Shown one piece after another: positions 50,574-59,579 of a stretch of DNA of 64,000 nucleotides; the stretch's first letter is position 1, and each line of letters opens with the position of its first letter. The notes under the pieces are model-generated. The model was not told the DNA's origin and made no database searches. It saw only the letters and a list, made by a program, of their open reading frames with translations. The translations under genes and the position numbers were made by a program. The stretch is from Sulfitobacter sp. HNIBRBA3233 (lineage in GTDB: Bacteria > Pseudomonadota > Alphaproteobacteria > Rhodobacterales > Rhodobacteraceae), in the NCBI RefSeq assembly GCF_040149665.1, contig NZ_JBEFLP010000001.1, forward strand, positions 2,480,001-2,544,000, given 5' to 3'.

Positions 50574-52612
50574 CGGCGGCCTTCGCGCAACCACGCAGCG
50601 GTGATCAGGCCCGCGCTCAGCAGCAGAACCAGCCAGCCCGGCAGGATCGGTGTCTGGCGCACATCCAGCGTCTCGTAGGCGTTGCGCGGGGTCAGGCCGA
50701 TCCAGCCGCGCCCCGATGCGGGGCGGCCCGCGCGCACGTCGCGCAGGCGCGGCAAACCGTCCTCGATCCGGTGGACCCCGCCGCGCAGCGCCGCGACCTG
50801 CGGCTCCAGAACCTCGGCGCTTGCGATGGTCTCAACGAATTCGCGCGGCGCTGCGGGGCCAAGGCCGATCACGCTGACCTGATCGCCGTTTTCCAGCCGG
50901 TAGAGCCCGATTTCAGGACCGGTAAACACCGTCTCGAACCGGCCGGGGGCCGTTGGCGCAAGGTCAAGCTCGACCGTCTCGCCATCGGGGCCGGTGATGG
51001 TCAGCGGCGGGACTTCTTCGTCCAGCGTGCGGCGCTGGATGCGCATGGTCTGGCCTTCGGCGGTGGCGGTCAGGGCTTCTTCTTCGAGCTCCGGCTCCCC
51101 CATCATCCAGTGGGCCAGACGGCGCAGCAGTTCCAGTTGCGGGCCGCCGCCCTCGTAGCCGCGGTTCCACAGCCACGCATGGTCCGAGGCCAAAAGCGCC
51201 ACGCGCCCTTCCTCGACCCGGTCAAGGACCAGCAGCGGGCGATCGTCGATGCCCGTCATCACTGCGTCGCCCGAGGTCTGGTTCACGTCGATCTGGCGCA
51301 GCCAGCGGCCCCAGTCGCCGTTACCGGGCAGGCCGGAGGTGACGGGGTGGCGCGCGCCAAGGTCGGACACGACCGGCAGGTACGCTTCCTCCAGAACGCG
51401 GGCCGTGGGGCTGGCGGGCAGAACCGTGCCCAAGGGCGTGCGGAACAGGCTGTCGGCGCTGGCGAAATCCGGGCCCGCCGATACCAATACCGCGCCCCCC
51501 GCGCGGACGTATTGCGCGATGTTTTCCAGATAGAGCGACGGAAGGATGCCGCGCCTTTTGTAGCGGTCAAAGATGATCAGGTCGAAATCGTCGATCTTCT
51601 CCATGAAGAGTTCGCGGGTCGGAAAGGCGATCAGCGACAGTTCGGACACCGGAACGCCGTCCTGCTTTTCCGGCGGGCGCAGGATGGTGAAATGCACCAG
51701 ATCGACCGAGCTGTCGGATTTCAGAAGGTTGCGCCACGTGCGCCCGCCCGCATGCGGCTCTCCGCTGACCAGCAGCACGCGCAGGCGGTCGCGCACGCCG
51801 TTCATCTGGATGATCGCGCTGTTGTTGCGGTCGGTCAGCTCGCCCTCGGCCTCGGGCAGGGAAAAGCGGATCACGTTGCGGCCCCCGTGGGGCAGGGTGA
51901 CCGGCAGTTCCAGATCCTCGCCGATGGGCACCTGGAACCGCTGTGGTTCGTCCCCGTCGATCGAGATATCGAGTGCGGCCAGTTCGGCCCCGGCCGGGGC
52001 CGCGCCCAGATCGTCGATGCGCAGGGTCAGCACCACGGGCTCTCCGATGATGGCAAAGGCCGGGGCGCCCAGAACGCTGAGGCGGCGGTCCCAATCGGTC
52101 TGCTCGCCGCTGAGAAGAACGTGGAAAGGTGCGGGCAGGTCGACGGGCAGATCGGCGTCATGGACGCGCCCGTCGGTGAGCGCGAGAACCCCCGCCACCC
52201 GCGCGCGCGGCTCTTCGGCAAGGGCGGTCGAGAGCGCGGTCATCAGTTCGGTACCGGCATCGCCCTGACCGTCGGGCACGGTGATGCGGCGCAATTCGGT
52301 ATTGGGCCGGGCGGCGATTTCGGCGGCCAGCGTGTCGGCGGCGGTCAGGGTCTGGGCTTCCCGCTGGCCGAGCCGCTGGCTCGCGCTTTCGTCTTCGAGC
52401 ATGAGCACGATATCGGACAGCGGCGCGCGGTCTTCGCGCTGGAACGACGGGCCCGCGATCGCGGCCAGCACCACCAGTGCCGCCAGTCCGCGCAGGCCCC
52501 AGCCCTTGAGGCCCCGCATGACCGCCAGCAGCACACCCAAGAGCGCGACGATGGCCACCGCCACCAGAAGCGGCCAGGGCACGAGCGGGTCGAAAACGAT
52601 GGTCGAGGTCAT
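50570..52612 (-). CDS. Membrane protein with glutamine-amidotransferase-like domain (MoxR operon)
   Basis: 680 residues. Two N-terminal helices (about 13-33 and 40-57), a long extracytoplasmic part and a C-terminal helix (LPGWLVLLLSAGLITAAWL). The middle has a Rossmann-like region (LRVLLVSGEPHAGGRTWRN, DDFDLIIFDRYKRRG, VRAGGAVLVSAGPDFA) resembling class-I glutamine amidotransferase folds found in these operons; the catalytic Cys is not present. A VWA-like start (DIVLMLEDESASQ, GVLALTDGRVHDAD) suggests a metal-site adhesion fold ahead of it. Overlaps its neighbour by ATGA. Confidence 0.7.
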   Translation of the reverse strand: MTSTIVFDPLVPWPLLVAVAIVALLGVLLAVMRGLKGWGLRGLAALVVLAAIAGPSFQREDRAPLSDIVLMLEDESASQRLGQREAQTLTAADTLAAEIAARPNTELRRITVPDGQGDAGTELMTALSTALAEEPRARVAGVLALTDGRVHDADLPVDLPAPFHVLLSGEQTDWDRRLSVLGAPAFAIIGEPVVLTLRIDDLGAAPAGAELAALDISIDGDEPQRFQVPIGEDLELPVTLPHGGRNVIRFSLPEAEGELTDRNNSAIIQMNGVRDRLRVLLVSGEPHAGGRTWRNLLKSDSSVDLVHFTILRPPEKQDGVPVSELSLIAFPTRELFMEKIDDFDLIIFDRYKRRGILPSLYLENIAQYVRAGGAVLVSAGPDFASADSLFRTPLGTVLPASPTARVLEEAYLPVVSDLGARHPVTSGLPGNGDWGRWLRQIDVNQTSGDAVMTGIDDRPLLVLDRVEEGRVALLASDHAWLWNRGYEGGGPQLELLRRLAHWMMGEPELEEEALTATAEGQTMRIQRRTLDEEVPPLTITGPDGETVELDLAPTAPGRFETVFTGPEIGLYRLENGDQVSVIGLGPAAPREFVETIASAEVLEPQVAALRGGVHRIEDGLPRLRDVRAGRPASGRGWIGLTPRNAYETLDVRQTPILPGWLVLLLSAGLITAAWLREGRR

Positions 52613-55395
52613 TGTCCCAGCCTGTCGAGTAGCGCAGGCACGTGAACCTGATCGGATTTGTAGTTACCCGTCAGCACGTGCATGACGAGGTTGACGCCGA
52701 AGCGGTAGGCGATCTCGCGCTGGCGTTCGCCGGAGAAGCCGCGGCCCACGGGCAGCAGGGGCCCGCCGCCGCTGTTGACCGCCCATGCCGCCGCCCAGTC
52801 GTTGCCGCCGATCACCACGGGGGTCACCCCGTCATTGAGATCGCGGAAGGGCATGCCCTCGATCTGTTCGGCATTCGGATCGGAGGCTTCGACCCAGACA
52901 TCGCGGCTGATGTGGCGGCCCGGAAAATCCTGAAGCAGATAGAAGGTGCGCGTCAGGACATGGTCCTCAGGGACAGGTTCCAGAGCGGGAATATCGAGCG
53001 GCGCTGCCAGCTCTTGCAGCTTGCGACCGTTCGGGCTGGAGGCGCCGAAGCTGGCGATATCCGCATCGCGGGTGTCGAAGAGGATCAGCCCGCCGGACCG
53101 CAGATAGTCGTTGAGCCGCGCATAGGCTTCGGCGGAGGGGGTCGGCTGGCTGGGGGTGATCGGCCAATAGAGGATCGGGAAGAAGGACAGTTCGTCGGTT
53201 TCGAGATCGACACCCATCGGGTTGGTAGGTTCGACCGACGTCCTGAAGAAAAGCGTGTCGCTGAGACCGGTCAGACCGGCGCGGGCGATCTCGTCGACCT
53301 GCGCGTCGCCGGTCAGCACATGGGCCAGCACCAGTTCGGTGGTCGCCGCCAGCGCAAAGGCCTCGTCCTGCGCGCCGGCTTGCGCCTGCGCTTGTGCCTC
53401 GGCGGGAACGCCCTGCACCAGCGCGAGCGCCACAAGGGCCGCGGCAGCGCGGTTGCTGCGCCGCAGAAGCCGGCCCGACAGCGACAGTGACGCCACGACA
53501 TCGGCCAGCAGCACCAGCAGCGCGAGGCTCAGCAGCCACCCCGCGACGGGCTGTTCCGGTGCGACCGCAAGGCCGCGCACCGGTATCCGTGACGGCCAGG
53601 CCACCGGCTCAAGCGTCGCATCGGCGGTCAGCACGTTGCGCGCCAGCCGCTGGTCGCCCGACGCGTAAAGACCCGGAGGCAGGTCGGGGCCCGTCGGATC
53701 GGTGAGCAGCGCCGCCCCGTCGACACCGGGCAGGGTGCCGGCGTCGGACAGCGTGCCGAACCCGTCGAGCGTGCGCTGCGGGATCCATGTGCTGCCTGCC
53801 AGAGTCTCGACATCCGCCGTCGCGGCAGAGGACGAAACCGCCAGACGCTCCATCATTTCCACGAACAGACCCGACAGCGGCAGGGTCGACCATTCCGCCG
53901 TTGCCGTCACGTGGAACAGCACGATCTGCCCCTGACCGACATATTTGCGGGTGACCAGCGGCGTGCCGTCGCTGAGCGAGGCGATGACCCGTTCGGCAAG
54001 GGTCGGATCGGGTTGCGCGACCACCTGCGCGGTGACGGTTACGTCCTCCGGCACCGACAGGCCGAAGAAGGGCGAGCCGTTGGAAAACGCGGACAGGGCC
54101 TTTGGCTCACCCCAGCTCATCGCGCCCCCGACGCTGCGGCCTCCGGCGCGCAGGCGGACGGGCATCAGCGGATCCTCGTCGATGCGGCTGACGTCACTCG
54201 CAGCGATGCGCGGCCCGGCGAAGCGCACCAGCATCCCGCCGCCTTCGATCCATTCGGTCAGGGGGGCGGCCTCGGCTTCGGCCAATGTGGCGACATCGGC
54301 CAGCACGATCACATCGGGGTTCGCGGGCAGCACATCGCTGAGCGATCCGTCGATCAGATCGGCAGTCGGCGCAAGAGCCTGTTCGATGTAATGCAGCGGC
54401 GACAGCAGCTCCAGCCCCTCGCGGTTCTCGCGGGCCGAGATCAGCGCGACCTCGCGGCGTCTGAGCCCGTCATCGGTCAGCGTGCTGGCCCCGGCGGAAC
54501 GCTGTCCGGCGATGTCGAAACGGGTGATCCGCGCGCGCAGTTCGGACGGCAGGACAAGTGCGGCCTCGGCCTCGGTCGCGCCCTCCGCGAAGGGAGCGGT
54601 CGCTGTGGCAAGGATACGACCGTTGCCCGCCGGATCGCGGCCCACGGCCTGTATCGTGATATCACGCGCGGGGCCGGGTGCGGCCCGCAGCGCGCGCAGT
54701 TGTACCGCGCCATCGGCGTAGGTCGCAGGCGCCATGCCCAGCACGTTGAACGCGGTCTGGTAGGCCTCGACCGTGCCGCGATCCTCGAGCGTGGCAAGCA
54801 GCGTATCGCGCCCCTCGTAGGCCAGCGAGTCGCTGAACCACAGCGTGTCGAAATCGCCGACCTCTGCCAGCGCGTCCTGCGCCCGTGCAATCATCGCTTC
54901 GCTCGGTTGCCACGGCGCGGGCGACAGACCGGCAAGGCGGTTGCGCCATGCATCCGCGGACTGGAACACCGGCGCTTCGGGGCGGGTGAGGGTCAGGAAC
55001 CCGACCGTGCGGCCCTGACGGCTGGCACGGGTCAGCTGGGCGTCGATGGCCTCCTGTTGCTGGGGCCAGCGGGTGGCGCCGGCCCAGGAACCGTCGAGCA
55101 CGAACAGAAGCGGGCCGTCCCCTTCGGCCTGTTCGGTCTCGGGGTTGAGGACGGGACCGGCGAGGCCCAGAATGATCGCGGCAACCGCAAGCATGCGCAG
55201 CAACAACAGCCACCACGGCGTGCGGTCCGATACGGATTCGTCGTCGCGCAGGCCCAGCAGCAGCGCCACGCCGGGAAAGCGGCGGCGTATCGGTGCGGGC
55301 GGCACGGCGCGCAGCACCAGCCACAGGATCGGCAGGGCGGCAAGCGCCAGCAACAGCCACGGCGCGGTAAAGCCTATGCCCCCCAGAACGGTCAC
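52609..55395 (-). CDS. BatA/DUF4159 membrane protein (MoxR operon)
   Basis: 928 residues. BatA-type N-terminus with two helices around RRRFPGVALLLGLRDDE. A large middle domain follows with GEPKALSAF-type extracytoplasmic strands, then a helix near residue 630 (LLSLALLVLLADVVASLSL). The C-terminal ~220 residues are DUF4159 (ELSFFPILYWPITPSQPTPS, GGLILFDTRDADIA). GTG at 55395 overlaps the DUF58 stop. Function unknown; the family recurs with MoxR and DUF58 in alphaproteobacteria and is presumed to act on the envelope. Confidence 0.8.
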   Translation of the reverse strand: MTVLGGIGFTAPWLLLALAALPILWLVLRAVPPAPIRRRFPGVALLLGLRDDESVSDRTPWWLLLLRMLAVAAIILGLAGPVLNPETEQAEGDGPLLFVLDGSWAGATRWPQQQEAIDAQLTRASRQGRTVGFLTLTRPEAPVFQSADAWRNRLAGLSPAPWQPSEAMIARAQDALAEVGDFDTLWFSDSLAYEGRDTLLATLEDRGTVEAYQTAFNVLGMAPATYADGAVQLRALRAAPGPARDITIQAVGRDPAGNGRILATATAPFAEGATEAEAALVLPSELRARITRFDIAGQRSAGASTLTDDGLRRREVALISARENREGLELLSPLHYIEQALAPTADLIDGSLSDVLPANPDVIVLADVATLAEAEAAPLTEWIEGGGMLVRFAGPRIAASDVSRIDEDPLMPVRLRAGGRSVGGAMSWGEPKALSAFSNGSPFFGLSVPEDVTVTAQVVAQPDPTLAERVIASLSDGTPLVTRKYVGQGQIVLFHVTATAEWSTLPLSGLFVEMMERLAVSSSAATADVETLAGSTWIPQRTLDGFGTLSDAGTLPGVDGAALLTDPTGPDLPPGLYASGDQRLARNVLTADATLEPVAWPSRIPVRGLAVAPEQPVAGWLLSLALLVLLADVVASLSLSGRLLRRSNRAAAALVALALVQGVPAEAQAQAQAGAQDEAFALAATTELVLAHVLTGDAQVDEIARAGLTGLSDTLFFRTSVEPTNPMGVDLETDELSFFPILYWPITPSQPTPSAEAYARLNDYLRSGGLILFDTRDADIASFGASSPNGRKLQELAAPLDIPALEPVPEDHVLTRTFYLLQDFPGRHISRDVWVEASDPNAEQIEGMPFRDLNDGVTPVVIGGNDWAAAWAVNSGGGPLLPVGRGFSGERQREIAYRFGVNLVMHVLTGNYKSDQVHVPALLDRLGQ

Positions 55396-56276
55396 GCCGC
55401 CACCCCGGCCCGCGCATCGAGGGCAGCGTAAAGCCACAGCAGACCGGCCTGCGCCGTAGTGTCCGTGTGGTGCACGCCGTAGTGCCAGCCGGTCAGCTGG
55501 CAGAGCGCGGCAAGCTCGGCCTTGCGTTCGGCAAGACGCTCAAGATAGCGGTCCTTGAGGTCATTGGCCTTGAGGGTTTCATGGCTGAGCGTGCCGCCAA
55601 CGCTTTCGAAGATGGTGCGTCCGGTGAAGGGAAATGCCTCTTCCGAGGGATCCAGAACGTGGCACAAAACGCCGCGCACACCGCGATCGGCAGCCTTGGT
55701 CAGCGCCGTGCGCACGCCGGTCAGATCGCCCATGAAATCGGAGATGAAGACCGCGCGCGCCTGCGGGATCATGGCGCGGTGTTCGGGCGGGGCGTAATCG
55801 GCCTCGCTGTCGCGGCAGAACATTTCGGCCAGCGACAGAATCTGCGCCCGCCCCGCGCGCGGCGGAAGGGAGGTGCCGGTCAGGCCCACCCGCTCGCCGC
55901 CGCGTTCCAGCAGGATGGCGAGGGCAAGGCCCAGCACCCGCGCGCGGTCGATCTTTTGCGGCAGCCCGTCGCCGGAGGCAAAGCGCATCGACGCGCCCTG
56001 ATCGACCCACATCATCACCGACTGGGCAATCTGCCATTCGCGCTGGCGCACGTATTCCACATCGCCCATGGCGGACCTGCGGTGGTCGATGGCGCGCCGG
56101 CTGTCGCCGATCTGGGCCGGGCGGTACTGCCAGAAATCGTCACCCGTGCCCGCCCTGCGGCGGCCGTGCGCGCCCAGCAGAACGGTGCCCGCCAGATGCT
56201 CTGCCCGGGCCAGAAGCGCGGGCAGGCGGGCGGCCTCGTCCTCGGAGGTGGCGCGCAGGGTGACAGGATCGTTCAC
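55392..56276 (-). CDS. DUF58 domain protein
   Basis: 294 residues. The DUF58 core appears as RRRAGTGDDFWQYRPAQIGD, then the VWA-like metal-site strand SVMMWVDQGASMRFASG and AVFISDFMGDLTGVRTAL. GTG at 56276 overlaps the MoxR stop (GTGA). DUF58 proteins partner MoxR ATPases, which are thought to act as chaperones or metal-insertion factors for VWA proteins. In-frame sequence upstream runs antisense-like through the MoxR gene and is not part of it. Confidence 0.85.
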   Translation of the reverse strand: MNDPVTLRATSEDEAARLPALLARAEHLAGTVLLGAHGRRRAGTGDDFWQYRPAQIGDSRRAIDHRRSAMGDVEYVRQREWQIAQSVMMWVDQGASMRFASGDGLPQKIDRARVLGLALAILLERGGERVGLTGTSLPPRAGRAQILSLAEMFCRDSEADYAPPEHRAMIPQARAVFISDFMGDLTGVRTALTKAADRGVRGVLCHVLDPSEEAFPFTGRTIFESVGGTLSHETLKANDLKDRYLERLAERKAELAALCQLTGWHYGVHHTDTTAQAGLLWLYAALDARAGVAA

Positions 56277-57298
56277 GCGACGGCGGCTTTCGGCGAGGCA
56301 AGGGTTTGCGCGGTTTCCTCGATCAGGTCGAGCAGGCTGTCGCCGCGGGCGCGGGCGGCAAAGTTCAGCGCCATACGATGCGTCAGAACCGGACGGGCCA
56401 TATCGATCACGTCCTCGGCCGAGGGGGCCAGACGCCCCTGCAGAAGCGCACGCGCACGCACGGCCAGCATCAGCGCCTGTGCGGCACGCGGGCCGGGGCC
56501 CCATGCGACGGTTTCGCGGACACGGGCGCTCGCACCCTCTTCTTCCGGGCGGAAGGCCCGCACCAGATCGAGGATCATTTCCACGACGCTTTCGCCGACC
56601 GGCATCCGGCGCAGCAGGCGCTGGGCGTCGATCAGCTCTCCGGCGGTAAAGACCTGCACCGACTGCGCCTCGGCCTCGCCGGTGGTGGCGATCAGGATGT
56701 CGCGTTCGGTGTCGCGGTCGGGATAGGCCACGTCGATCTGTACGAGGAAGCGGTCCAGCTGCGCCTCTGGCAGGGGATAGGTCCCTTCTTGTTCGATCGG
56801 GTTTTGCGTGGCCAGAACGTGGAACGGCATGCCGAGCGCGCGGTTCTCGCCCGCGACCGTGACGGTCTTTTCCTGCATCGCCTGCAGCAGCGCGGACTGG
56901 GTGCGCGGCGAGGCGCGGTTGATCTCGTCCGCCATCAGAAGCTGGCAGAAGATCGGCCCCTCGATGAAGCGGAAGGCCCGGGTGCCGTCGGCGGCCGTGT
57001 CCAGCACTTCGGACCCCAGAATGTCGGCGGGCATCAGGTCGGGCGTGAACTGCACCCGCTTGCCATCGAGGCCCATGACCGTCGAAAGCGTTTCCACCAG
57101 ACGCGTCTTGCCCAGACCGGGCAGACCGATCAGCAGACCGTGACCGCCGCACAAAAGTGCCGTCAGCGTCAGTTCGACAACGCGTTCCTGCCCGATGAAG
57201 CGGGAGTTGATGGATTTGCGTGCCTCGCCCAGCTTTTCGCCCAGAGATTCGATCTGTGCGACCATGTCGTCCGTTGCTGTGGTGTCTTGCTGGGTCAT
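56273..57298 (-). CDS. MoxR family AAA+ ATPase
   Basis: 341 residues. Walker A GLPGLGKT at 58-65, Walker B LLMADEINRASP, sensor-1 ATQNPIEQEGTYPLPEAQLDRF in two contiguous blocks, and an arginine-finger region further on. ATG at 57298 with GGAGA upstream. First gene of a four-gene operon with DUF58, BatA/DUF4159 and a membrane GAT-like protein, all joined by 4-base stop/start overlaps. Cytoplasmic; probably remodels the VWA-fold partners. Confidence 0.93.
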   Translation of the reverse strand: MTQQDTTATDDMVAQIESLGEKLGEARKSINSRFIGQERVVELTLTALLCGGHGLLIGLPGLGKTRLVETLSTVMGLDGKRVQFTPDLMPADILGSEVLDTAADGTRAFRFIEGPIFCQLLMADEINRASPRTQSALLQAMQEKTVTVAGENRALGMPFHVLATQNPIEQEGTYPLPEAQLDRFLVQIDVAYPDRDTERDILIATTGEAEAQSVQVFTAGELIDAQRLLRRMPVGESVVEMILDLVRAFRPEEEGASARVRETVAWGPGPRAAQALMLAVRARALLQGRLAPSAEDVIDMARPVLTHRMALNFAARARGDSLLDLIEETAQTLASPKAAVA

Positions 57299-57353
57299 GA
57301 CTTCTCCGGCTCGGGGGTTATATCTGTAAAGCAATGTATCGCTGAATGAGGGA

Positions 57354-57947
57354 ATGGCAAAAGCAATGAGTGGACAAAATCCCGTGACACCTTCGCCCGA
57401 CAGCCTTGTCGCGTCTATTAAAGCGGCAAACACACGCGGATTGCCGCCGGTCGAGAAATGGGATCCGCCGTTTTCGGGCGACATTGACATGGAGATCCGT
57501 GCCGATGGCACATGGTGGCACGAGGGATCGCAGATCAACCGCAAGAAACTGGTCAAGCTGTTCTCGACGATTCTGATCCGCGAAGGGGAGAAGTACTTTC
57601 TCGTCACCCCGGTGGAGAAAGTCGGGATCAGGGTGGAGGACGTGCCCTTCATCGCCGTCGATTTCGAGGCGACGGGCAGCGGGTCCGACCAGCTTCTGAC
57701 CTTCGTGACCAACCTCGACGACGTGACCGAAGCGGGAGCCGATGCACCGATCCGGGTGGAGCGTGACCCCGACAGCGACGAGCCGTCGCCCTATGTTCTG
57801 GTGCGGCGCAATCTGGAGGCGCGGATCGACCGCAAAAGCTTTTACCGGCTGGTCGAACTTGGCGTTCATCACGACGGATGGTTTGGCGTCTGGTCGGGCG
57901 GCGTTTTCTTTGCCATCATCCCGTCCAAGGACCTGCCCGAAGGGTGA
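57354..57947 (+). CDS. DUF1285 family protein
   Basis: 197 residues. Matches DUF1285: PPVEKWDPPFSGDIDMEIR, GTWWHEGSQINRKKLVKLFS and VRRNLEARIDRKSFYRLVE. Small cytoplasmic protein of unknown biochemical role. ATG at 57354 lies almost against GAGGGA; the in-frame ATG at 57366 (MSGQNPVTPS) is an equal candidate. Divergent from the MoxR operon with 55 bases between. Confidence 0.82.
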   Translation: MAKAMSGQNPVTPSPDSLVASIKAANTRGLPPVEKWDPPFSGDIDMEIRADGTWWHEGSQINRKKLVKLFSTILIREGEKYFLVTPVEKVGIRVEDVPFIAVDFEATGSGSDQLLTFVTNLDDVTEAGADAPIRVERDPDSDEPSPYVLVRRNLEARIDRKSFYRLVELGVHHDGWFGVWSGGVFFAIIPSKDLPEG

Positions 57948-58003
57948 CGGTTACCCGTGGGTAACCCATTAATATTGCGTTAATTTTTGGCAAAGCGGGG
58001 CGA

Positions 58004-58759
58004 ATGAAACCAGCGGCGAATCTGAGCCATCTCTGGCCCGAGCTTCCATTTCTCGACCGGTTCGAGGCCGCCGCCGATGCAGGTTTCGCAGCGGTCGAGG
58101 TCCTGTTTCCCTACGATGTGCCCGCGAAGGATATCCAGCAGGCGCTGGGCCGTGGCGGGCTGGAGATGATCCTGATCAACGCGCCACCGCCGAACTATAC
58201 CGGCGGCGAACGCGGGTTTGCGGCTGTGGCCGGTCTGGAGGCGCGGTTCGATCATGACATGCGCCGCGCCTTCCGCTACGCGCAGGCGCTGGGGGCGGGG
58301 ATGATCCACGTCATGTCGGGGCCGGGCACCGGGGCCGGGGCGCGCGAGACGATGACCGAAAACCTGCGCCGCGCGGCGCGGGCCGCCCCGCGCGGTGTGA
58401 CGCTGACGCTGGAGCCGCTGTGCCCGCAGGCGCAGCCCGGATACTTCATGAACGACTACGCCCTGGCGGCAGAGATCATCGCCGCCGTGGACGCGCCCAA
58501 CGTGGCGCTGCAATACGATACCTTCCACGCGCAGATGATCCACGGTGATGCGGTGGCGGTGCTGGCCGAGTATCGCGACATCGTGGCGCATGTGCAGATC
58601 GGCGACAGCCCCGACCGCAGCGCCCCCGGCACCGGTGGCGTCGATTTCGACGCCGTATTCGCGGCCCTGCGCGACAGCGGATATGATCGCTGGGTTTCGG
58701 CGGAATATACGCCGGGCGGCCCGACGGACAAAACATTGGGGTGGCTGGCGGCCTTCTGA
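58004..58759 (+). CDS. hyi: Hydroxypyruvate isomerase-like TIM-barrel protein
   Basis: 251 residues, xylose-isomerase-like TIM barrel: NLSHLWPELPFLDRFEAAADAGF at the start in one helix-strand unit, ILINAPPPNYTGGERG, GVTLTLEPLCP with a metal Glu, and QYDTFHAQMIHGD with Asp and His ligands, then AHVQIGDSPDRSAPGTG. These match the Hyi family, which interconverts hydroxypyruvate and tartronate semialdehyde in glyoxylate metabolism. No glyoxylate genes are adjacent, so 'Hyi-like' is safer than a firm assignment. Confidence 0.75.
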   Translation: MKPAANLSHLWPELPFLDRFEAAADAGFAAVEVLFPYDVPAKDIQQALGRGGLEMILINAPPPNYTGGERGFAAVAGLEARFDHDMRRAFRYAQALGAGMIHVMSGPGTGAGARETMTENLRRAARAAPRGVTLTLEPLCPQAQPGYFMNDYALAAEIIAAVDAPNVALQYDTFHAQMIHGDAVAVLAEYRDIVAHVQIGDSPDRSAPGTGGVDFDAVFAALRDSGYDRWVSAEYTPGGPTDKTLGWLAAF

Positions 58760-58761
58760 CC

Positions 58762-58788
58762 CCCCGCGCGATCTGTCCTGTCGCGGGG
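58762..58788 (+). terminator. GC hairpin after the hyi-like gene
   Basis: CCCCGCG (58762-58768) pairs with CGCGGGG (58782-58788) over a 13-base loop, three bases past the stop codon. There is no T-tract, so termination here would need help; placement after a gene is the main support. Confidence 0.35.
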
Positions 58789-58877
58789 ACGGTCGGCATT
58801 TCGCGGCTGACGTCTCGCATCGGGGCGGCGCGATTGGGGTGTCTGGCCGCTGACCGGATGCGCGGCGTGGCCGGTCG

Positions 58878-59492
58878 TCAGTCCTCTGACACATAGTTGA
58901 GTTCGCGCAGCGCCTTGCGCCGGTTCCAGTTGCTGCGCACCTGACGCGTCAGGATCGTTGTCGGGACGTAGGTGATCGTGCCGTCCTGCCCGCGCTGGCG
59001 GGAGAACTTGCGCTTGGCCACCACCAGCTTCGAGGCATGGCCCGACGCGGCACCCACGGTGATTTCGATATCGTCGGCAGTGGTGTCATCGGACAGGCCG
59101 AGCCGCTGCCGCGCGCGCCAGATCAGATCGCCGAAGCTGCCTGCATCGAGATATTCGCCACTCTTGAGCGGCCCCTGGTTGGTGCGTTTGAGGGGGGTGT
59201 CGAGATGTTCGAAAGACAGCTCCTCGCGGTCGATGACCGAGGCATTGAAGATCTCGCCGTCGACCGTGAGGCGGGCAAGTATCGCGATGATATAGATCGG
59301 CTCGGCGCCCATGTTGGAGACGATGAGGCGCGCGCGGTCATCCTCGGCCGCGCCGTGGTGGATCATGATGACGGCCTGCCGCTGGCGCACATATCCCAGA
59401 TAGAGCAGTTGCAGATAGGCAAGCCACACCACCGCCGACAGGGCGGTCAACACCACCTGCAAGACGTCGCTGTTCTGGCTGATCCATTCCAT
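58878..59492 (-). CDS. Small single-span membrane protein, unknown
   Basis: 204 residues. One N-terminal membrane helix (VVLTALSAVVWLAYLQLLYL, about 13-32), then a soluble part with beta character (ARLIVSNMGAEPIYIIAIL) and a basic C-terminus (KRKFSRQRGQDG, SNWNRRKALREL). No family is recognised. Rhodobacterales genomes often carry similar small proteins, but I cannot name one. It stands between the hyi-like gene and polA, convergent with the former. Confidence 0.65.
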   Translation of the reverse strand: MEWISQNSDVLQVVLTALSAVVWLAYLQLLYLGYVRQRQAVIMIHHGAAEDDRARLIVSNMGAEPIYIIAILARLTVDGEIFNASVIDREELSFEHLDTPLKRTNQGPLKSGEYLDAGSFGDLIWRARQRLGLSDDTTADDIEITVGAASGHASKLVVAKRKFSRQRGQDGTITYVPTTILTRQVRSNWNRRKALRELNYVSED

Positions 59493-59579
59493 CGGGGACC
59501 CCTGCGGTTGACGGGGACCAACGCGGCGGGGGCGTCAAAAGGTCCGCCGCGGCGCGGGCGGGACGGACGAGGGGGTGGT

